A stretch of 64,000 nt of DNA, from contig NZ_BOSJ01000002.1 in assembly GCF_018403285.1 (NCBI RefSeq), positions 124,001-188,000 of the forward strand, in the 5' to 3' direction. Source of the DNA: Paenibacillus sp. J45TS6. GTDB taxonomy: Bacteria; Bacillota; Bacilli; Paenibacillales; Paenibacillaceae. This document shows, piece by piece, positions 8,830 to 18,291 of the stretch. Made by a program: the position numbers and the translations under genes. The notes beneath the pieces were generated by a model. It searched no databases. It was not told where the DNA came from and was given only the letters and a program-made list of their open reading frames with translations. Position 1 is the first letter of the stretch. The number at the start of each line of letters is the position of its first letter.

Positions 8830-9729
8830 TTACAATTTCGTCACCTTTGTATGAATGCCAATGACATGTCTTTCGATGCCGGCTAGGTCGGACACGATCT
8901 CAATTTGATCCCAGTGACCGGCCTGCCTTAACAGCTCTGCCACATCTTGCGCCTGCCCTTGACCAAGCTCAAATCCAACCAGGGCAGGCGGTGCAGCAAG
9001 CAAGTCCAGTTGCGCCATCATGATTCGGTACGGAGCCAGCCCGTCCGGCCCTCCGTCAAGAGCTGTGCGCGGCTCATGCTCGCGCACTTCGCGCTGTAGT
9101 CCCGCGATATCTCCCGCCGGGATGTAAGGCGGGTTCGACACCAAGATGTCGAACCTTTCTCCCGCGAAGGGCGTGAGCAGGTCGCCCTCACGAAAGGATA
9201 CAGCTGCGCCGTTTGCCGCTGCATTCTTCGCGGCAACTTCCAGCGCATCTGGGCTGATGTCACTGGCTGCGACGTCCCAGCGCGGGCGCTCGGTTTTCAG
9301 CGTCACCGCAATAGCGCCGCTGCCAGTACCAATATCAATGACCCGCGGAGTTCCGCTTGGCCACAGTACATCGCCGTGCTTCATAATCGCCTCGACCAAT
9401 AGCTCGGTCTCGGGTCTTGGAATGAGCACAGCTGGACTTACTTCAAACTGCAGTCCGTAAAATTCCTGCTGTCCAATTATATATTGAACGGGTTCTCCGC
9501 GGCCTTTCCGATTCACAGCATCCGTGAAAGCTGTGATCCGCTGCGCCGGAAATGGTTCCGGCTGTGCCATATAATAAGCAGCTCCTTCGAGGCCAAGCAC
9601 ATGCATCAGCAGAAGCCGTGCATTGTTTTGCGGCTCCATTACGCCGCAATCCTCTAAAAAAGAGGAAGCCTTCACAAAGGCTTCCCGATTGCTGCTTCCC
9701 TGCGGTAAGTTAAATTCTTGCCGCATCAA
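8830..9729 (-). CDS. prmC: Release factor glutamine methyltransferase
   Basis: A 299-residue SAM-dependent methyltransferase: N-terminal helical domain, then VIDIGTGSGAIAV at 130-142 (motif I) and the catalytic NPPY at 199-202. It methylates the Gln of the GGQ motif in RF1/RF2. It follows prfA by 3 nt, the conserved prfA-prmC pair. MM at the start leaves 9729 or 9726 possible. The segment around 8990-9300 is clearly more GC-rich than neighbours. Confidence 0.96.
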   Translation of the reverse strand: MMRQEFNLPQGSSNREAFVKASSFLEDCGVMEPQNNARLLLMHVLGLEGAAYYMAQPEPFPAQRITAFTDAVNRKGRGEPVQYIIGQQEFYGLQFEVSPAVLIPRPETELLVEAIMKHGDVLWPSGTPRVIDIGTGSGAIAVTLKTERPRWDVAASDISPDALEVAAKNAAANGAAVSFREGDLLTPFAGERFDILVSNPPYIPAGDIAGLQREVREHEPRTALDGGPDGLAPYRIMMAQLDLLAAPPALVGFELGQGQAQDVAELLRQAGHWDQIEIVSDLAGIERHVIGIHTKVTKL

Positions 9730-9732
9730 GCA

Positions 9733-10800
9733 TTATTCCCCTTTTTCCATTAGCTCTGCTTGTTGTGCAACAGTGAGAGCAGACAGAATATCTTCAATAT
9801 CACCGTTCATCACCTGATCGAGTCTATGCACGGTTAAACCGATGCGGTGATCTGTTACACGGCTTTGCGGGAAATTATACGTACGAATCCGCTCACTGCG
9901 GTCTCCTGTTCCCACTTTACTCTTCCGTTCTCCGGAAATTTTTGCTTCTTCCTCTTGACGCATCATATCAAAAATACGTGTACGAAGAACTTGCAATGCC
10001 TTTTCCTTATTCGAGTTCTGGGATTTTCCGTCCTGACAAGTTGCTACGATTCCCGTTGGAACGTGAGTTACACGAACCGCTGATTTGGTCGTATTAACGG
10101 ACTGTCCGCCAGCGCCGCTGGAGCAGAACGTATCTACACGAATATCTTTATCATGAATAACGATGTCAAGGTCTTCTGCTTCCGGCATTACCGCTACTGT
10201 AGAAGTAGAGGTATGGATCCGGCCGCCGGATTCTGTTGCAGGAATCCGCTGAACACGGTGGGCACCACTCTCATATTTCATTTTGCTGTATGCACCGCGT
10301 CCGTTAATCATGAAGATCACCTCTTTGAATCCGCCGAGGTCATTCTCATTTACGTCCATCAGTTCCACTTTCCAGCCCTGAGATTCCGCATAACGTGTAT
10401 ACATCCGGTATAAATCAGCTGCAAATAGAGCCGCTTCATCTCCACCAGCCGCGCCGCGAATCTCGACAATTACGTTCTTATCATCATTCGGGTCTTTTGG
10501 CAGCAGAAGAATATGAATCTTATCTTCCAGCTCTTTCTGGCGCGTGCTCAGTTCATCAATTTCCATTTTGACCATTTCACGCATCTCATCGTCCAATTTC
10601 TCCGCTTGCATCTGCTTAGCTGCTTCCAGTTCTTCCATTACGGTCTTGTATTCCATGTAAGCTTCATAAGCGGGCTGCAGATCGGACTGCTCTTTAGAGT
10701 AATCTCTCAGCTTCTTATTATCACTGACTACATCCGGGTCACACAAAAGTTCGCTCAGTTTCTCATATCGATCAACCAATGCTTGTAAACGATCCAGCAT
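9733..10800 (-). CDS. prfA: Peptide chain release factor 1
   Basis: A 355-residue RF1: PAT tripeptide (187-189, UAG/UAA recognition) and GGQ at 231-233 in [20 protein letters not shown]. The longest ORF starts at a GTG at 10812 that overlaps the Shine-Dalgarno itself; GAGGTG then sits 9 nt before the ATG at 10800, giving the family start MLDRLQAL. First gene of the prfA-prmC pair. Confidence 0.98.
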   Translation of the reverse strand: MLDRLQALVDRYEKLSELLCDPDVVSDNKKLRDYSKEQSDLQPAYEAYMEYKTVMEELEAAKQMQAEKLDDEMREMVKMEIDELSTRQKELEDKIHILLLPKDPNDDKNVIVEIRGAAGGDEAALFAADLYRMYTRYAESQGWKVELMDVNENDLGGFKEVIFMINGRGAYSKMKYESGAHRVQRIPATESGGRIHTSTSTVAVMPEAEDLDIVIHDKDIRVDTFCSSGAGGQSVNTTKSAVRVTHVPTGIVATCQDGKSQNSNKEKALQVLRTRIFDMMRQEEEAKISGERKSKVGTGDRSERIRTYNFPQSRVTDHRIGLTVHRLDQVMNGDIEDILSALTVAQQAELMEKGE

Positions 10801-11110
10801 AAGTAAAATCACCTCTCCATATTCAATGTTTGTCTATATATGATGAAAGCTTCCAACTGTTGATATTCAAATGAATTGTGCCTTGTTATTGATGATTTGT
10901 ATCGCTACAATGTCATCCATCCTTTTAGTATAGAATAAACACTCGTCGCAGTTTACTCTGGCGACTCTTTATTATATCATACGGCAAAGCCCTTGAGAAG
11001 ATACGGACTGGCGCCCAGAATCATACAGATCACTCCATGCCGAATTCATGAAGAAAGCCCCAGGCTCATCCCGTGAGGAGGAGTCTGAGGCTTCACTGTC
11101 AGAAGCTATT
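10801..11110. other. Intergenic region prfA / ychF
   Basis: About 310 nt without a gene. It holds the ychF terminator (11054-11093) and, nearer prfA, AT-rich sequence that should contain the prfA promoter; I could not fix convincing -35/-10 boxes. A weak dyad GTCGC/GCGAC occurs near 10946-10967. No RNA gene seen. Confidence 0.5.
11054..11093 (-). terminator. Intrinsic terminator after ychF
   Basis: Minus-strand stem AAGCCTCAGACTC / GAGCCTGGGGCTT with a short loop, followed by TTCTT. The T tract is interrupted, but the position just past the ychF stop fits. Confidence 0.7.
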
Positions 11111-12211
11111 CTATACATTAAAACGGAAGTGCATTACGTCGCCGTCTTGTACTACATATTCTTTACCTTCAAGACGAAGCTGACCGCGTTCTTTGGCACC
11201 GTTCATTGAACCTGCAGCCACAAGGTCATCGTATGACACAACTTCTGCACGAATAAATCCACGTTCAAAGTCCGTATGAATTACTCCCGCAGCACCCGGA
11301 GCTTTTGTTCCTTTACGAATGGTCCATGCACGAACTTCTTGTACACCTGCTGTGAAATAAGTGTACAGACCAAGTAAACGGTAAGCTGCTTTAATCAGAC
11401 GGTTTAGACCAGACTCTGCAAGTCCGAGCTCTTCAAGGAACATTGCTTTGTCTTCGCCTTCAAGCTCAGCAATCTCAGACTCTACCTTCGCACTGATTGG
11501 AACAACCTCTGCGTTCTCATCGGCTGCAAATTCTTTTACTTTCAGTACATAAGGATTACTGTCTGCAGAAGAAACTTCATCTTCGCTAACGTTCGCTGCA
11601 TAAAGAACCGGCTTCATCGTTAGCAAGTGTAGATCGCGAAGAATCAAATGCTCATCATCTGTCAGCTCGATACTGCGAGCTGGTTTATCATCGTAAAGTA
11701 CCGCTTTTACTTTTTCTAGAACTTCCACTTCTTGAGCGTGCTGCTTATTGCCGCCCTTCATATTCTTACGCGCACGTTCAATTCGTTTATCAACACTTTC
11801 AATGTCTGCAAGAATGAGTTCCAGGTTAATTGTCTGGATGTCGGAGATTGGATCCACTTTGCCATCCACATGGGTTACGTTCTCATCTTCAAAGCAGCGA
11901 ACCACATGTACAATGGCATCCACTTCACGAATATGAGCAAGGAACTTGTTGCCTAGCCCTTCACCTTTACTTGCACCGCGCACGAGTCCCGCGATATCCA
12001 CAAATTCAAAAGCCGTTGGTACTGTTTTTTTCGGTACTACGAGTTCTGTCAATTTATCAAGACGCTCATCTGGAACTTCAACGATCCCCACGTTCGGATC
12101 AATCGTACAGAATGGGTAGTTGGCACTTTCTGCGCCCGCTTGTGTAATTGCATTAAAAAGGGTTGATTTCCCTACGTTCGGTAACCCTACAATCCCTGCT
12201 TTCAAAGCCAT
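11111..12211 (-). CDS. ychF: Redox-regulated ATPase YchF (Obg-family)
   Basis: A 366-residue OBG-type NTPase: [14 protein letters not shown]-loop at residues 8-20, [17 protein letters not shown] (G3 region) near 72-88, the degenerate NVSE in place of NKxD near 205 typical of ATP-preferring YchF, and a C-terminal TGS domain ([17 protein letters not shown] onward). It binds ribosomes and modulates the oxidative stress response in other bacteria. Stand-alone transcription unit with its own terminator. Confidence 0.96.
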   Translation of the reverse strand: MALKAGIVGLPNVGKSTLFNAITQAGAESANYPFCTIDPNVGIVEVPDERLDKLTELVVPKKTVPTAFEFVDIAGLVRGASKGEGLGNKFLAHIREVDAIVHVVRCFEDENVTHVDGKVDPISDIQTINLELILADIESVDKRIERARKNMKGGNKQHAQEVEVLEKVKAVLYDDKPARSIELTDDEHLILRDLHLLTMKPVLYAANVSEDEVSSADSNPYVLKVKEFAADENAEVVPISAKVESEIAELEGEDKAMFLEELGLAESGLNRLIKAAYRLLGLYTYFTAGVQEVRAWTIRKGTKAPGAAGVIHTDFERGFIRAEVVSYDDLVAAGSMNGAKERGQLRLEGKEYVVQDGDVMHFRFNV

Positions 12212-12409
12212 TTATATAAACACTCCTCAAATGTATTTGGTGTATATTACGATTTCCATCAAACAATCTTTCTAATTATATATGAGAACAAGAAGGGCTT
12301 CAAGGATATTACCTATGGCAGCTTTCCCCTCTTGCTACTTTTCTTAAGCCACATATTCCACTGCGGTGATTTTGTTATGTACCTTTTTCCCCTACTAATC
12401 AATAAGGAA

Positions 12410-12892
12410 TCATGACAACTCTTTATAAAGCGTAATACTTCTAGCATCATATCCCATTTTCTGATACAAATGCAAAGCCCGCTCATTGTGTCCAAAAACA
12501 TGCAGTCCCATGAGATCTGCCTTGAGTTTTCTAGCCTCTTCTTCCAGAAGGAACATCGTCTTTGTACCATATCCTTGGTCCTGGTATTCATCCAGAATGG
12601 TAATGTCGTATAAGAATAATTCATTCTTATTATTTCTTCTATAGAGATTAAACCAAATAAATCCGATGACAGCAGGAGTGGGGAGCTCCATATCAATAAC
12701 CCGGTAAAAATAAGCATTTTCCGTGGAGTACCCTTTTGGAAGAATCCTGCTCATATCCTCCAGCGCTCGACTTTCTGCATGTTCTGGAATCCAGGTGCCT
12801 GCCTTTATCTTCTCTTTCATATAGGTCACAAGTGTAAACGCCATAAAGTCTTCATATTGTTCTTTATCCATTGCTATTAGTTCAAGCTGCAT
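12410..12892 (-). CDS. GNAT family N-acetyltransferase
   Basis: A 160-residue protein with a GNAT fold: AVIGFIWFN (beta 4) near residue 74, DEYQDQGYGTKTMFLLEEEARK (acetyl-CoA pyrophosphate loop, Q-x-x-G-x-G) near 101-122 and VFGHNERALHLYQKMGYD near the C-terminus. Substrate unknown. It starts 13 nt after the fni stop, on the same strand, and could be the last cistron of the isoprenoid/carotenoid transcription unit. Confidence 0.85.
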   Translation of the reverse strand: MQLELIAMDKEQYEDFMAFTLVTYMKEKIKAGTWIPEHAESRALEDMSRILPKGYSTENAYFYRVIDMELPTPAVIGFIWFNLYRRNNKNELFLYDITILDEYQDQGYGTKTMFLLEEEARKLKADLMGLHVFGHNERALHLYQKMGYDARSITLYKELS

Positions 12893-12905
12893 GGTGACAC
12901 CGTCC

Positions 12906-14012
12906 TTACTTGATCGTTCTGATCAAACGCTTCGTACCTTGCAATTCAATAGGACGCGGGGCGCCTACCCCGAACATCGCTGTTCGCAGTTCAAATTCAA
13001 CTTGGTGAAGTCGATGATGAAGGGCTTCTTCCGATTCAACAGCTGCTCCAAGAAGTGATCTTCCGAAACCAACAAGATCAGCACCGAGTGCAATCGCTTT
13101 GGCCGCATCTACACCGGAAGCGAGCCCGCCGCTACCAATCACTGCTTTCCCGGGATTCATCTGCCGCACCTCTGTTATACATTCGGCTGTAGAGATTCCC
13201 CAATCTACAAATGCTTCTGCCGCTGCTTTTTTCATCTTGTCTTCATTTCTAAACTTCTCTACTTGAACCCAGCTTGTCCCGCCGGCCCCTGCAACGTCAA
13301 TAAAAGAAACTCCGGCATCATAAAGTTTTGCTGCTGTCTCTCCATCAATTCCCCAGCCTACTTCTTTGACCCCAACAGGTACAGAGAGTTCCCCGCAGAG
13401 CTTTTCTATCTTCTTCAGCAGCCCGCTGAAATTCGTGTTTCCTTCCGGCTGAAAAATTTCCTGCAGACCGTTTAAATGAAGCACAAGCATCGACGCACCT
13501 GCGATATCAACCGCCCGCTGACATGCTTCTCTACCAAACCCATAGTTCAGCTGAACGGCGCCGAGGTTCGCAATAATGGGAATCGTGGGCGCAAACTTTC
13601 TCATAGAGAAAGAAGCCGCCAGTTCTTCTTTTTCGACTGCTGCCCTTACGGAACCAACGCCAAAAGCCCAGCCTCTTGCTTCAGCAACCGCTGCCAGGCG
13701 TTCATTAATCTTTCCTGTCGCCCCACTTCCGCCTGTCATAGAACTGATAAGAAACGGTGTGCGGAGCTCTTGTCCGAGAAACATCGTATTCAGCTGAACA
13801 TCAGCGAAATCAAGCTCAGGCAGTGCTGCATGCCGAAACCGGTAAGATTCAAATCCAGCTGTGATCCCCTGTGCATTCACGTCTTCATTAAGACAGAGCC
13901 GGACATGTTCTATTTTCCGTTCGCCGGTCGGCACTTCAGGCAGCAAATGCTCGCCAACCCCCTGAAAATCTTGATCCTTATGTAATTGATTATCTCGTCC
14001 CGCTTCCCGCAT
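12906..14012 (-). CDS. fni: Isopentenyl-diphosphate delta-isomerase, type 2 (FMN-dependent)
   Basis: A 368-residue protein with the IDI-2 marks: ERKIEHVRLCL near the N-terminus, FLISSMTGGSG near 88-98, LHLNGLQE near 185, the GVKEVGWG segment, and the FMN phosphate region IGSGGLASGVDAAKAIALGAD. It interconverts IPP and DMAPP and is used with FMN and NADPH. It lies 145 nt downstream of the crt operon on the same strand, so it supplies precursor to the pathway and may share its transcript; a TATAAT (14056-14061) and a 16-bp palindrome (14061-14076) lie upstream, so own control is also possible. Confidence 0.95.
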   Translation of the reverse strand: MREAGRDNQLHKDQDFQGVGEHLLPEVPTGERKIEHVRLCLNEDVNAQGITAGFESYRFRHAALPELDFADVQLNTMFLGQELRTPFLISSMTGGSGATGKINERLAAVAEARGWAFGVGSVRAAVEKEELAASFSMRKFAPTIPIIANLGAVQLNYGFGREACQRAVDIAGASMLVLHLNGLQEIFQPEGNTNFSGLLKKIEKLCGELSVPVGVKEVGWGIDGETAAKLYDAGVSFIDVAGAGGTSWVQVEKFRNEDKMKKAAAEAFVDWGISTAECITEVRQMNPGKAVIGSGGLASGVDAAKAIALGADLVGFGRSLLGAAVESEEALHHRLHQVEFELRTAMFGVGAPRPIELQGTKRLIRTIK

Positions 14013-14060
14013 ATCCCGTCTCCTTTACCCATTCCATTTCAAGCTAGATAGAGTCATTAT

Positions 14061-14076
14061 ACCTTATAAATAAGGT
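14061..14076. promoter_or_regulatory. Palindrome next to a TATAAT box upstream of fni
   Basis: ACCTTATAAATAAGGT on the plus strand has 7-bp arms around two central bases. It abuts a minus-strand TATAAT at 14056-14061. I could not find a matching -35, so a promoter-overlapping operator is only a possibility. Confidence 0.35.
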
Positions 14077-14157
14077 TCCCGCCTTGTTTTACAGCGCAGC
14101 TTGCTCCGCCTGTCCCTGTGTCTACCTTATGTTACTTTGTGTTTACCTAGATATGCT

Positions 14158-15630
14158 CTAACGAGCAATCTCCTCCGCCACGAGCCTTCCCGAGCGGGTG
14201 ACAATAGGAGTTCCCCCTCCTGGATGTGTAGTCCCTCCTACAAACCATAACCCTTCTATATCTTTGGAACGATTGGACGGTCTTGTGAATGTCTGCTTCG
14301 GATTGTTGGAAGAGATGCCATAGATACTGCCCCGGTAAGCAAGGGTATCACGCTGAATATCTTCTGGGGTATAGTGACTCATCACATCTGCTCGTTCCAA
14401 ACCCGTCACACCAAGCTCTGCAAGCCGGCGGATCAATTTATTCTGATAAGCAGACGACTCAAGCTCCCAATTCCATTCCTTTGATACATAAGGTGCATTG
14501 GCAAGAATGAAAAGGTTGCTGCCCCCTTCTGGTGCCATTCCCAGCTCTGAATACCCAGAGTAGCAAAGATATAGCGTCGGATCTTCAGGAGCTCTCTTTT
14601 TACCAAAAATATCCGTGAATTCCGCTTGATAATTATCTGGGAAAAAGACGGTATGATGAAGAAGTTTGTCATACTGTTGCTGTATGCCTGCAAGTGTGAC
14701 AAACCCTGATAAGGAGGGCTCATACTGCTCAATCTTTCGATTGTTCATCGATGGACGTTCCGATTCAGGAATCAGCAGCTGATGAATACGAAGTACATCC
14801 CCGTTAGCAATAACAACGTCTGCCTTATATTCGTCCCTGTCCGTCTCTACTCCAGTAATCCTGCTGTGGTGAGTCTTAATTCTCTTCACTTCTTCTCCGG
14901 TCCGAAAGATAACCCCTTTCTCCCGCGCGAGCTTCTCCATTCCAGACACCAGGGAGTACGTGCCTCCTTCTACGCCATATACCCCAAGCTCTGCTTCCAC
15001 ATGAGCGAGCATGGCGAAGATCGAAGGTGCTTCATAAGGCGAAGAACCAACGTAAGTGGCGTATCTGCCGAACATTTGGAGTGTATTTGGATGCGTGAAA
15101 TAACGCTGAAGCAGTGTATTCAGCTTCGTCACGGGTCTGACACGCAGTAAGCTTTTTAACATCGATATATTATATTTATCCTGAGGACGAATCATCAGCT
15201 GCCCAAGGAATTTCTGATTTGCTTCCCTATAAAGCGCTTTGGATTCATTCATAAAGGCATCGTAGTTTTGTGCGTCTTTTTCGCTGTATGCGGCAATCTG
15301 CTCTTTCATAAAGGCACGATCGCTAGACAGGTCTACCGTTGTCCCGTCAGCAAATACATTTCTTGTCCTTGGCTCGAGATCATACATTTTCACATAGTCT
15401 TCCATCTGTACACCAGCTAGTTCAAACACTTCCCGAAAGACATGGGGCATCGTAATGGTGCTAGGCCCCCGGTCAAAATGGTAATCGCCAAGCTGAATTC
15501 GCTGCAGTTTCCCGCCCGCCTGTTGCTGCCGCTCAATGATCGTCACATCTCTGCCTAGTGTGGCAAGACGTATAGCAGAAGACAACCCACCGAATCCGGC
15601 TCCAATAATAACTACCTTTTGATTGTTCAA
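14158..15630 (-). CDS. crtP: CrtP/CrtNc-like carotenoid terminal oxidase (diaponeurosporene/diapolycopene oxygenase)
   Basis: A roughly 490-residue FAD protein: VVIIGAGFGGLSSAIRLA dinucleotide motif at the N-terminus, FDRGPSTITMP, YVGSSPYEAPSI, and C-terminal LWFVGGTTHPGGGTPIVTRSG. Among the three desaturase-like proteins here this one reads closest to S. aureus CrtP (same length, DGTTVDL, YVGSS, PEDIQRD and GGTPIV segments), which oxidises the terminal methyl of C30 polyenes to aldehyde. The longest ORF starts at a GTG at 15651, but GGGAGG lies 8 nt before a TTG at 15630 that overlaps the upstream stop as TTGA, so I place the start there. Last gene of the crt operon. Confidence 0.88.
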   Translation of the reverse strand: MNNQKVVIIGAGFGGLSSAIRLATLGRDVTIIERQQQAGGKLQRIQLGDYHFDRGPSTITMPHVFREVFELAGVQMEDYVKMYDLEPRTRNVFADGTTVDLSSDRAFMKEQIAAYSEKDAQNYDAFMNESKALYREANQKFLGQLMIRPQDKYNISMLKSLLRVRPVTKLNTLLQRYFTHPNTLQMFGRYATYVGSSPYEAPSIFAMLAHVEAELGVYGVEGGTYSLVSGMEKLAREKGVIFRTGEEVKRIKTHHSRITGVETDRDEYKADVVIANGDVLRIHQLLIPESERPSMNNRKIEQYEPSLSGFVTLAGIQQQYDKLLHHTVFFPDNYQAEFTDIFGKKRAPEDPTLYLCYSGYSELGMAPEGGSNLFILANAPYVSKEWNWELESSAYQNKLIRRLAELGVTGLERADVMSHYTPEDIQRDTLAYRGSIYGISSNNPKQTFTRPSNRSKDIEGLWFVGGTTHPGGGTPIVTRSGRLVAEEIAR

Positions 15631-16811
15631 TGATAGTGCCTCCCTTTCCACACATAACCTTTACCGGTCACAGCTCCAAGCCAGGATGAGATACCAATGG
15701 CAATGACAAAAAGAATGCTGACTGGGTGCAGTAAACTTAACCAGAATGGATGGCTTCCAGTAAGATCGGCCACTCTTTTCACTAGCATTCCAAGTAAAGT
15801 CCCTGCCGCTCCCAAAGCCACTACTTTAAAGTCGCCAGTGAACATTCCAATCAGAAAACTGATCGGCGGGAGAAGATAGAGAGCAGCATACATCACAAGA
15901 ATCCCCGCTAAAAGAAAACCACTGCGCCCGAGGCCCTCGTACATATTTTTCTTATATCCGTTCCATACCTCGGATGCATTCTGGTACATCCTTGTGCGTG
16001 TATGACGATGAACATCAGCGAGAATAACCGGATGACCTGCTTTTTTCACTGCACGGGCAAGCTGCATATCATCCAGCAAATCTGCCTTAATTGCTTCATG
16101 CCCTCCTGCTGCTTTATAGGTATCCCGGTGAATAAACATAAAGGCACCGGTAGCCGCAACAAAACGGGGATTCTGTGAACCTCTCACTAGCACAATCGGC
16201 AGATGACTGATGATCGTAAATTTCATCATAGGTACGACCAGTTTCTCAAGCCATGTTGCTGTAATTTGGCGGGGGAAACCCGTAACAAGTCCTTTTTGTT
16301 GAGCTTGCGCAGTGGTAAGCACCGCGGTCAGTGCCGTTTTTTCCAATCTGACGTCGGCATCCATATACAGCCACCACTCTCCGGTTGCCTGCTGAGCAAG
16401 CTCATGGCATGCATAGGATTTACCCATCCATCCTGAGGGAAGTTCCTTACCTTGCAGAATGCGCAGCCGATGGTCTTTTGCCGCTAGTTGTTCTAGAATC
16501 TCACCGGTTTTATCTTCGGATCGGTCATTGAGAACAATGACCTCCAGCTGTATGCCCTCTGTATCCGCAGCCAGCACACTTTCCACACAATTTTTAATAT
16601 GAATCTGTTCATTCCGGGCAGGAATCAGAACAGAGATGCGAGTGCCTTTCGTGCGATCTGCGGTGTGACTTGGGGTGTGATCTGCAGTGCAATCTTTGTT
16701 ACCATCCGGCACCCCAAGGAGTGGAAGCTTTGTCCGGTTCCAGAGGGAGAAGAGCAGCTGAACGGCAAGAATACCGCAGAGGATCAGCAGCAGAGTGTGA
16801 ACAATATTCAT
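15627..16811 (-). CDS. crtQ: Carotenoid glycosyltransferase, GT2 family (CrtQ-like)
   Basis: A 394-residue membrane-bound GT2: N-terminal TM segment (MNIVHTLLLILCGILAVQLLF), then ISVLIPARNEQIHI, VIVLNDRSEDKT, MDADVRL (DxD), LDDMQLARAVKKAGHP and RMYQNASEVWNGYKKN, with three or four C-terminal TM segments. The family partner is S. aureus CrtQ, which glucosylates 4,4'-diaponeurosporenoate. It starts 3 nt after the acyltransferase stop and overlaps crtP by 4 nt. A Thr/His/Asp-rich linker near residues 41-55 (CTADHTPSHTADRTKG) looks like a small tandem expansion. Exact acceptor (acid or hydroxyl) is not decided by sequence. Confidence 0.85.
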   Translation of the reverse strand: MNIVHTLLLILCGILAVQLLFSLWNRTKLPLLGVPDGNKDCTADHTPSHTADRTKGTRISVLIPARNEQIHIKNCVESVLAADTEGIQLEVIVLNDRSEDKTGEILEQLAAKDHRLRILQGKELPSGWMGKSYACHELAQQATGEWWLYMDADVRLEKTALTAVLTTAQAQQKGLVTGFPRQITATWLEKLVVPMMKFTIISHLPIVLVRGSQNPRFVAATGAFMFIHRDTYKAAGGHEAIKADLLDDMQLARAVKKAGHPVILADVHRHTRTRMYQNASEVWNGYKKNMYEGLGRSGFLLAGILVMYAALYLLPPISFLIGMFTGDFKVVALGAAGTLLGMLVKRVADLTGSHPFWLSLLHPVSILFVIAIGISSWLGAVTGKGYVWKGRHYH

Positions 16812-16814
16812 GAT

Positions 16815-17552
16815 TCATCCCCGCTTCCGTACAAATACATGATCAAAATGTTCGCTTGTGGAACGTCCTGATTTCGTTAGAGGTTGATATCGCTCGGGAC
16901 GATTATTTACAGCCTTCATTACCTCTAATTTTTGACTGTCTAGTTGTTCTTCCATTACGGTCTCAAGTCTATTTGTAATCAATCTGCTGTCCATCATTCC
17001 CCAATTGTCCAGCAGCGGTGTACCAGCCATCAGCAGTGCTTCCGGCTTGTCCTGCCCATACATCCCGTGTACAAGAGTTACCGGTATTACAGCAGCATCC
17101 GGCACCCGTCTCAGTAAAACTCCGATTCCGCGCTGCAACGTGAGTGGACGCAGATCTTGATGCATGATTTTTCCCTGGGGATACATCCATACCCGTTTGC
17201 CAGCACGTAATAACTGCGTTGTATATTCAAAGGAAGCCTTCACATCAGAGGCAGACTCTTTGTTGATCGAAAAGGCTCCTAATTTGCGAAAAAAGGTGAA
17301 CTTTTTGAGCTGTTTCTCCTCCATCATGACGTAGTGATCATGGGTCGTAAGCTTACGAAAAGCTTGATAAGCCAGCAGACCATCCCACCACGAACTGTGA
17401 TTCATGATATATAACACAGGTCTGCCCTCTACGAGCGAAGGGTCTAGATCACCGGTAAAACCGACATATCTAAACCGCCGCTCGAGCAGGTATTTTTGGT
17501 GATAAAGAAAAAATATCTGATCAAAAAACCGAGACTTGTTTGCGGACAGCAT
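16815..17552 (-). CDS. PlsC-like acyltransferase of the carotenoid operon
   Basis: A 245-residue protein of the lysophospholipid acyltransferase superfamily. The catalytic NHSSWWDGLL (H-x4-D) is clear near residues 50-60. Motif III, usually FPEGTR, reads WMYPQGKI, which departs from true PlsC. A related acyltransferase occurs in the C30 carotenoid loci of pigmented bacilli, where it is thought to attach a fatty acid to the sugar; I infer that role. Start: GGGAG lies 8 nt before the ATG at 17552, which lies inside the cruF-like gene (32-nt overlap). The ORF from 17594 is not favoured. Confidence 0.83.
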   Translation of the reverse strand: MLSANKSRFFDQIFFLYHQKYLLERRFRYVGFTGDLDPSLVEGRPVLYIMNHSSWWDGLLAYQAFRKLTTHDHYVMMEEKQLKKFTFFRKLGAFSINKESASDVKASFEYTTQLLRAGKRVWMYPQGKIMHQDLRPLTLQRGIGVLLRRVPDAAVIPVTLVHGMYGQDKPEALLMAGTPLLDNWGMMDSRLITNRLETVMEEQLDSQKLEVMKAVNNRPERYQPLTKSGRSTSEHFDHVFVRKRG

Positions 17553-18291
17553 ACTGATGTCTCCCTTCAGCAAGCAGAATACCAAGTACAGCAATCATGG
17601 CACTGCCATAGAGTCCGGCTTGAAGAGCAAGTAATCCAAACAGCAATATAAACAGCTGGTATAGAACTTTTGCTTTTCGCTGAACGACAGGGTCCTTCGG
17701 GATCGGCGGAATAAAGAGTGACAACAGGCCTCCCATAACAAACCAGCTTACAAAATTGGTCCACGGAACCCCGTAAAATCCACCAACAGCTTCCCAGCTC
17801 CAAAATTCTCGGTGATGAGCTACCGGATCAAGTACCAAGTCCATCATAAGTGCCCATGCTCCTGTTTTTATTGCTCTTATTCCTTTACTCTTCCAGCCGG
17901 CTCCTCCCCCGCTGAGAAGAGCTGAATTTCCAACCACAGCAATCCAGGCAAATCCGAGCGTAAAAGGAACGGCAAACAAATGAGGTCCAAATAAATAGGA
18001 ATAATGATAGGATCCAAACGGCCAACCCGTATGGACCCCCACCCATTCTACACCCATTCCCCCAGTCCAAATGACGACTGCCATCACCCAGAATCTTGGT
18101 TTCTTCCACCAAATGACTGACTGGTCGGACAGTGGGTTTTTCACGTCTTTACTAAAAATAAGATCAACAGCACATAGTGCATATAAAATGAGAAACATGC
18201 CATTTGAGAACGAGAGCGCATCGGGGACGCCGATCGTTAATAACAAAACCGCTCCAATACTGTACCAAATCCAGTAAATAAGCTGAACCAT
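17521..18291 (-). CDS. cruF: CruF-like carotenoid biosynthesis membrane protein (DUF422)
   Basis: A 256-residue protein with seven or so TM segments. The motifs GVHTGWPFGSYHYSYLFGPHLFAVP, then DLVLDPVAHHREFWSWE and GGFYGVPWTNFVSWF, are those of the CruF/DUF422 family, which includes carotenoid 1',2'-hydratases of cyanobacteria and haloarchaea. In this C30 cluster it would add water to a terminal double bond to make a tertiary hydroxyl for glycosylation, but that is inference. It overlaps the crtM stop as TAATG and overlaps the acyltransferase start. Confidence 0.82.
   Translation of the reverse strand: MVQLIYWIWYSIGAVLLLTIGVPDALSFSNGMFLILYALCAVDLIFSKDVKNPLSDQSVIWWKKPRFWVMAVVIWTGGMGVEWVGVHTGWPFGSYHYSYLFGPHLFAVPFTLGFAWIAVVGNSALLSGGGAGWKSKGIRAIKTGAWALMMDLVLDPVAHHREFWSWEAVGGFYGVPWTNFVSWFVMGGLLSLFIPPIPKDPVVQRKAKVLYQLFILLFGLLALQAGLYGSAMIAVLGILLAEGRHQYAVRKQVSVF

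Noticed and set aside
12313-12717. 134-residue minus-strand ORF overlapping the GNAT gene
   Set aside because: Out-of-frame shadow of the acetyltransferase, whose motifs are in the other frame.
13476-13985. 169-residue plus-strand ORF inside fni
   Set aside because: Antisense shadow of the IPP isomerase; no motif.
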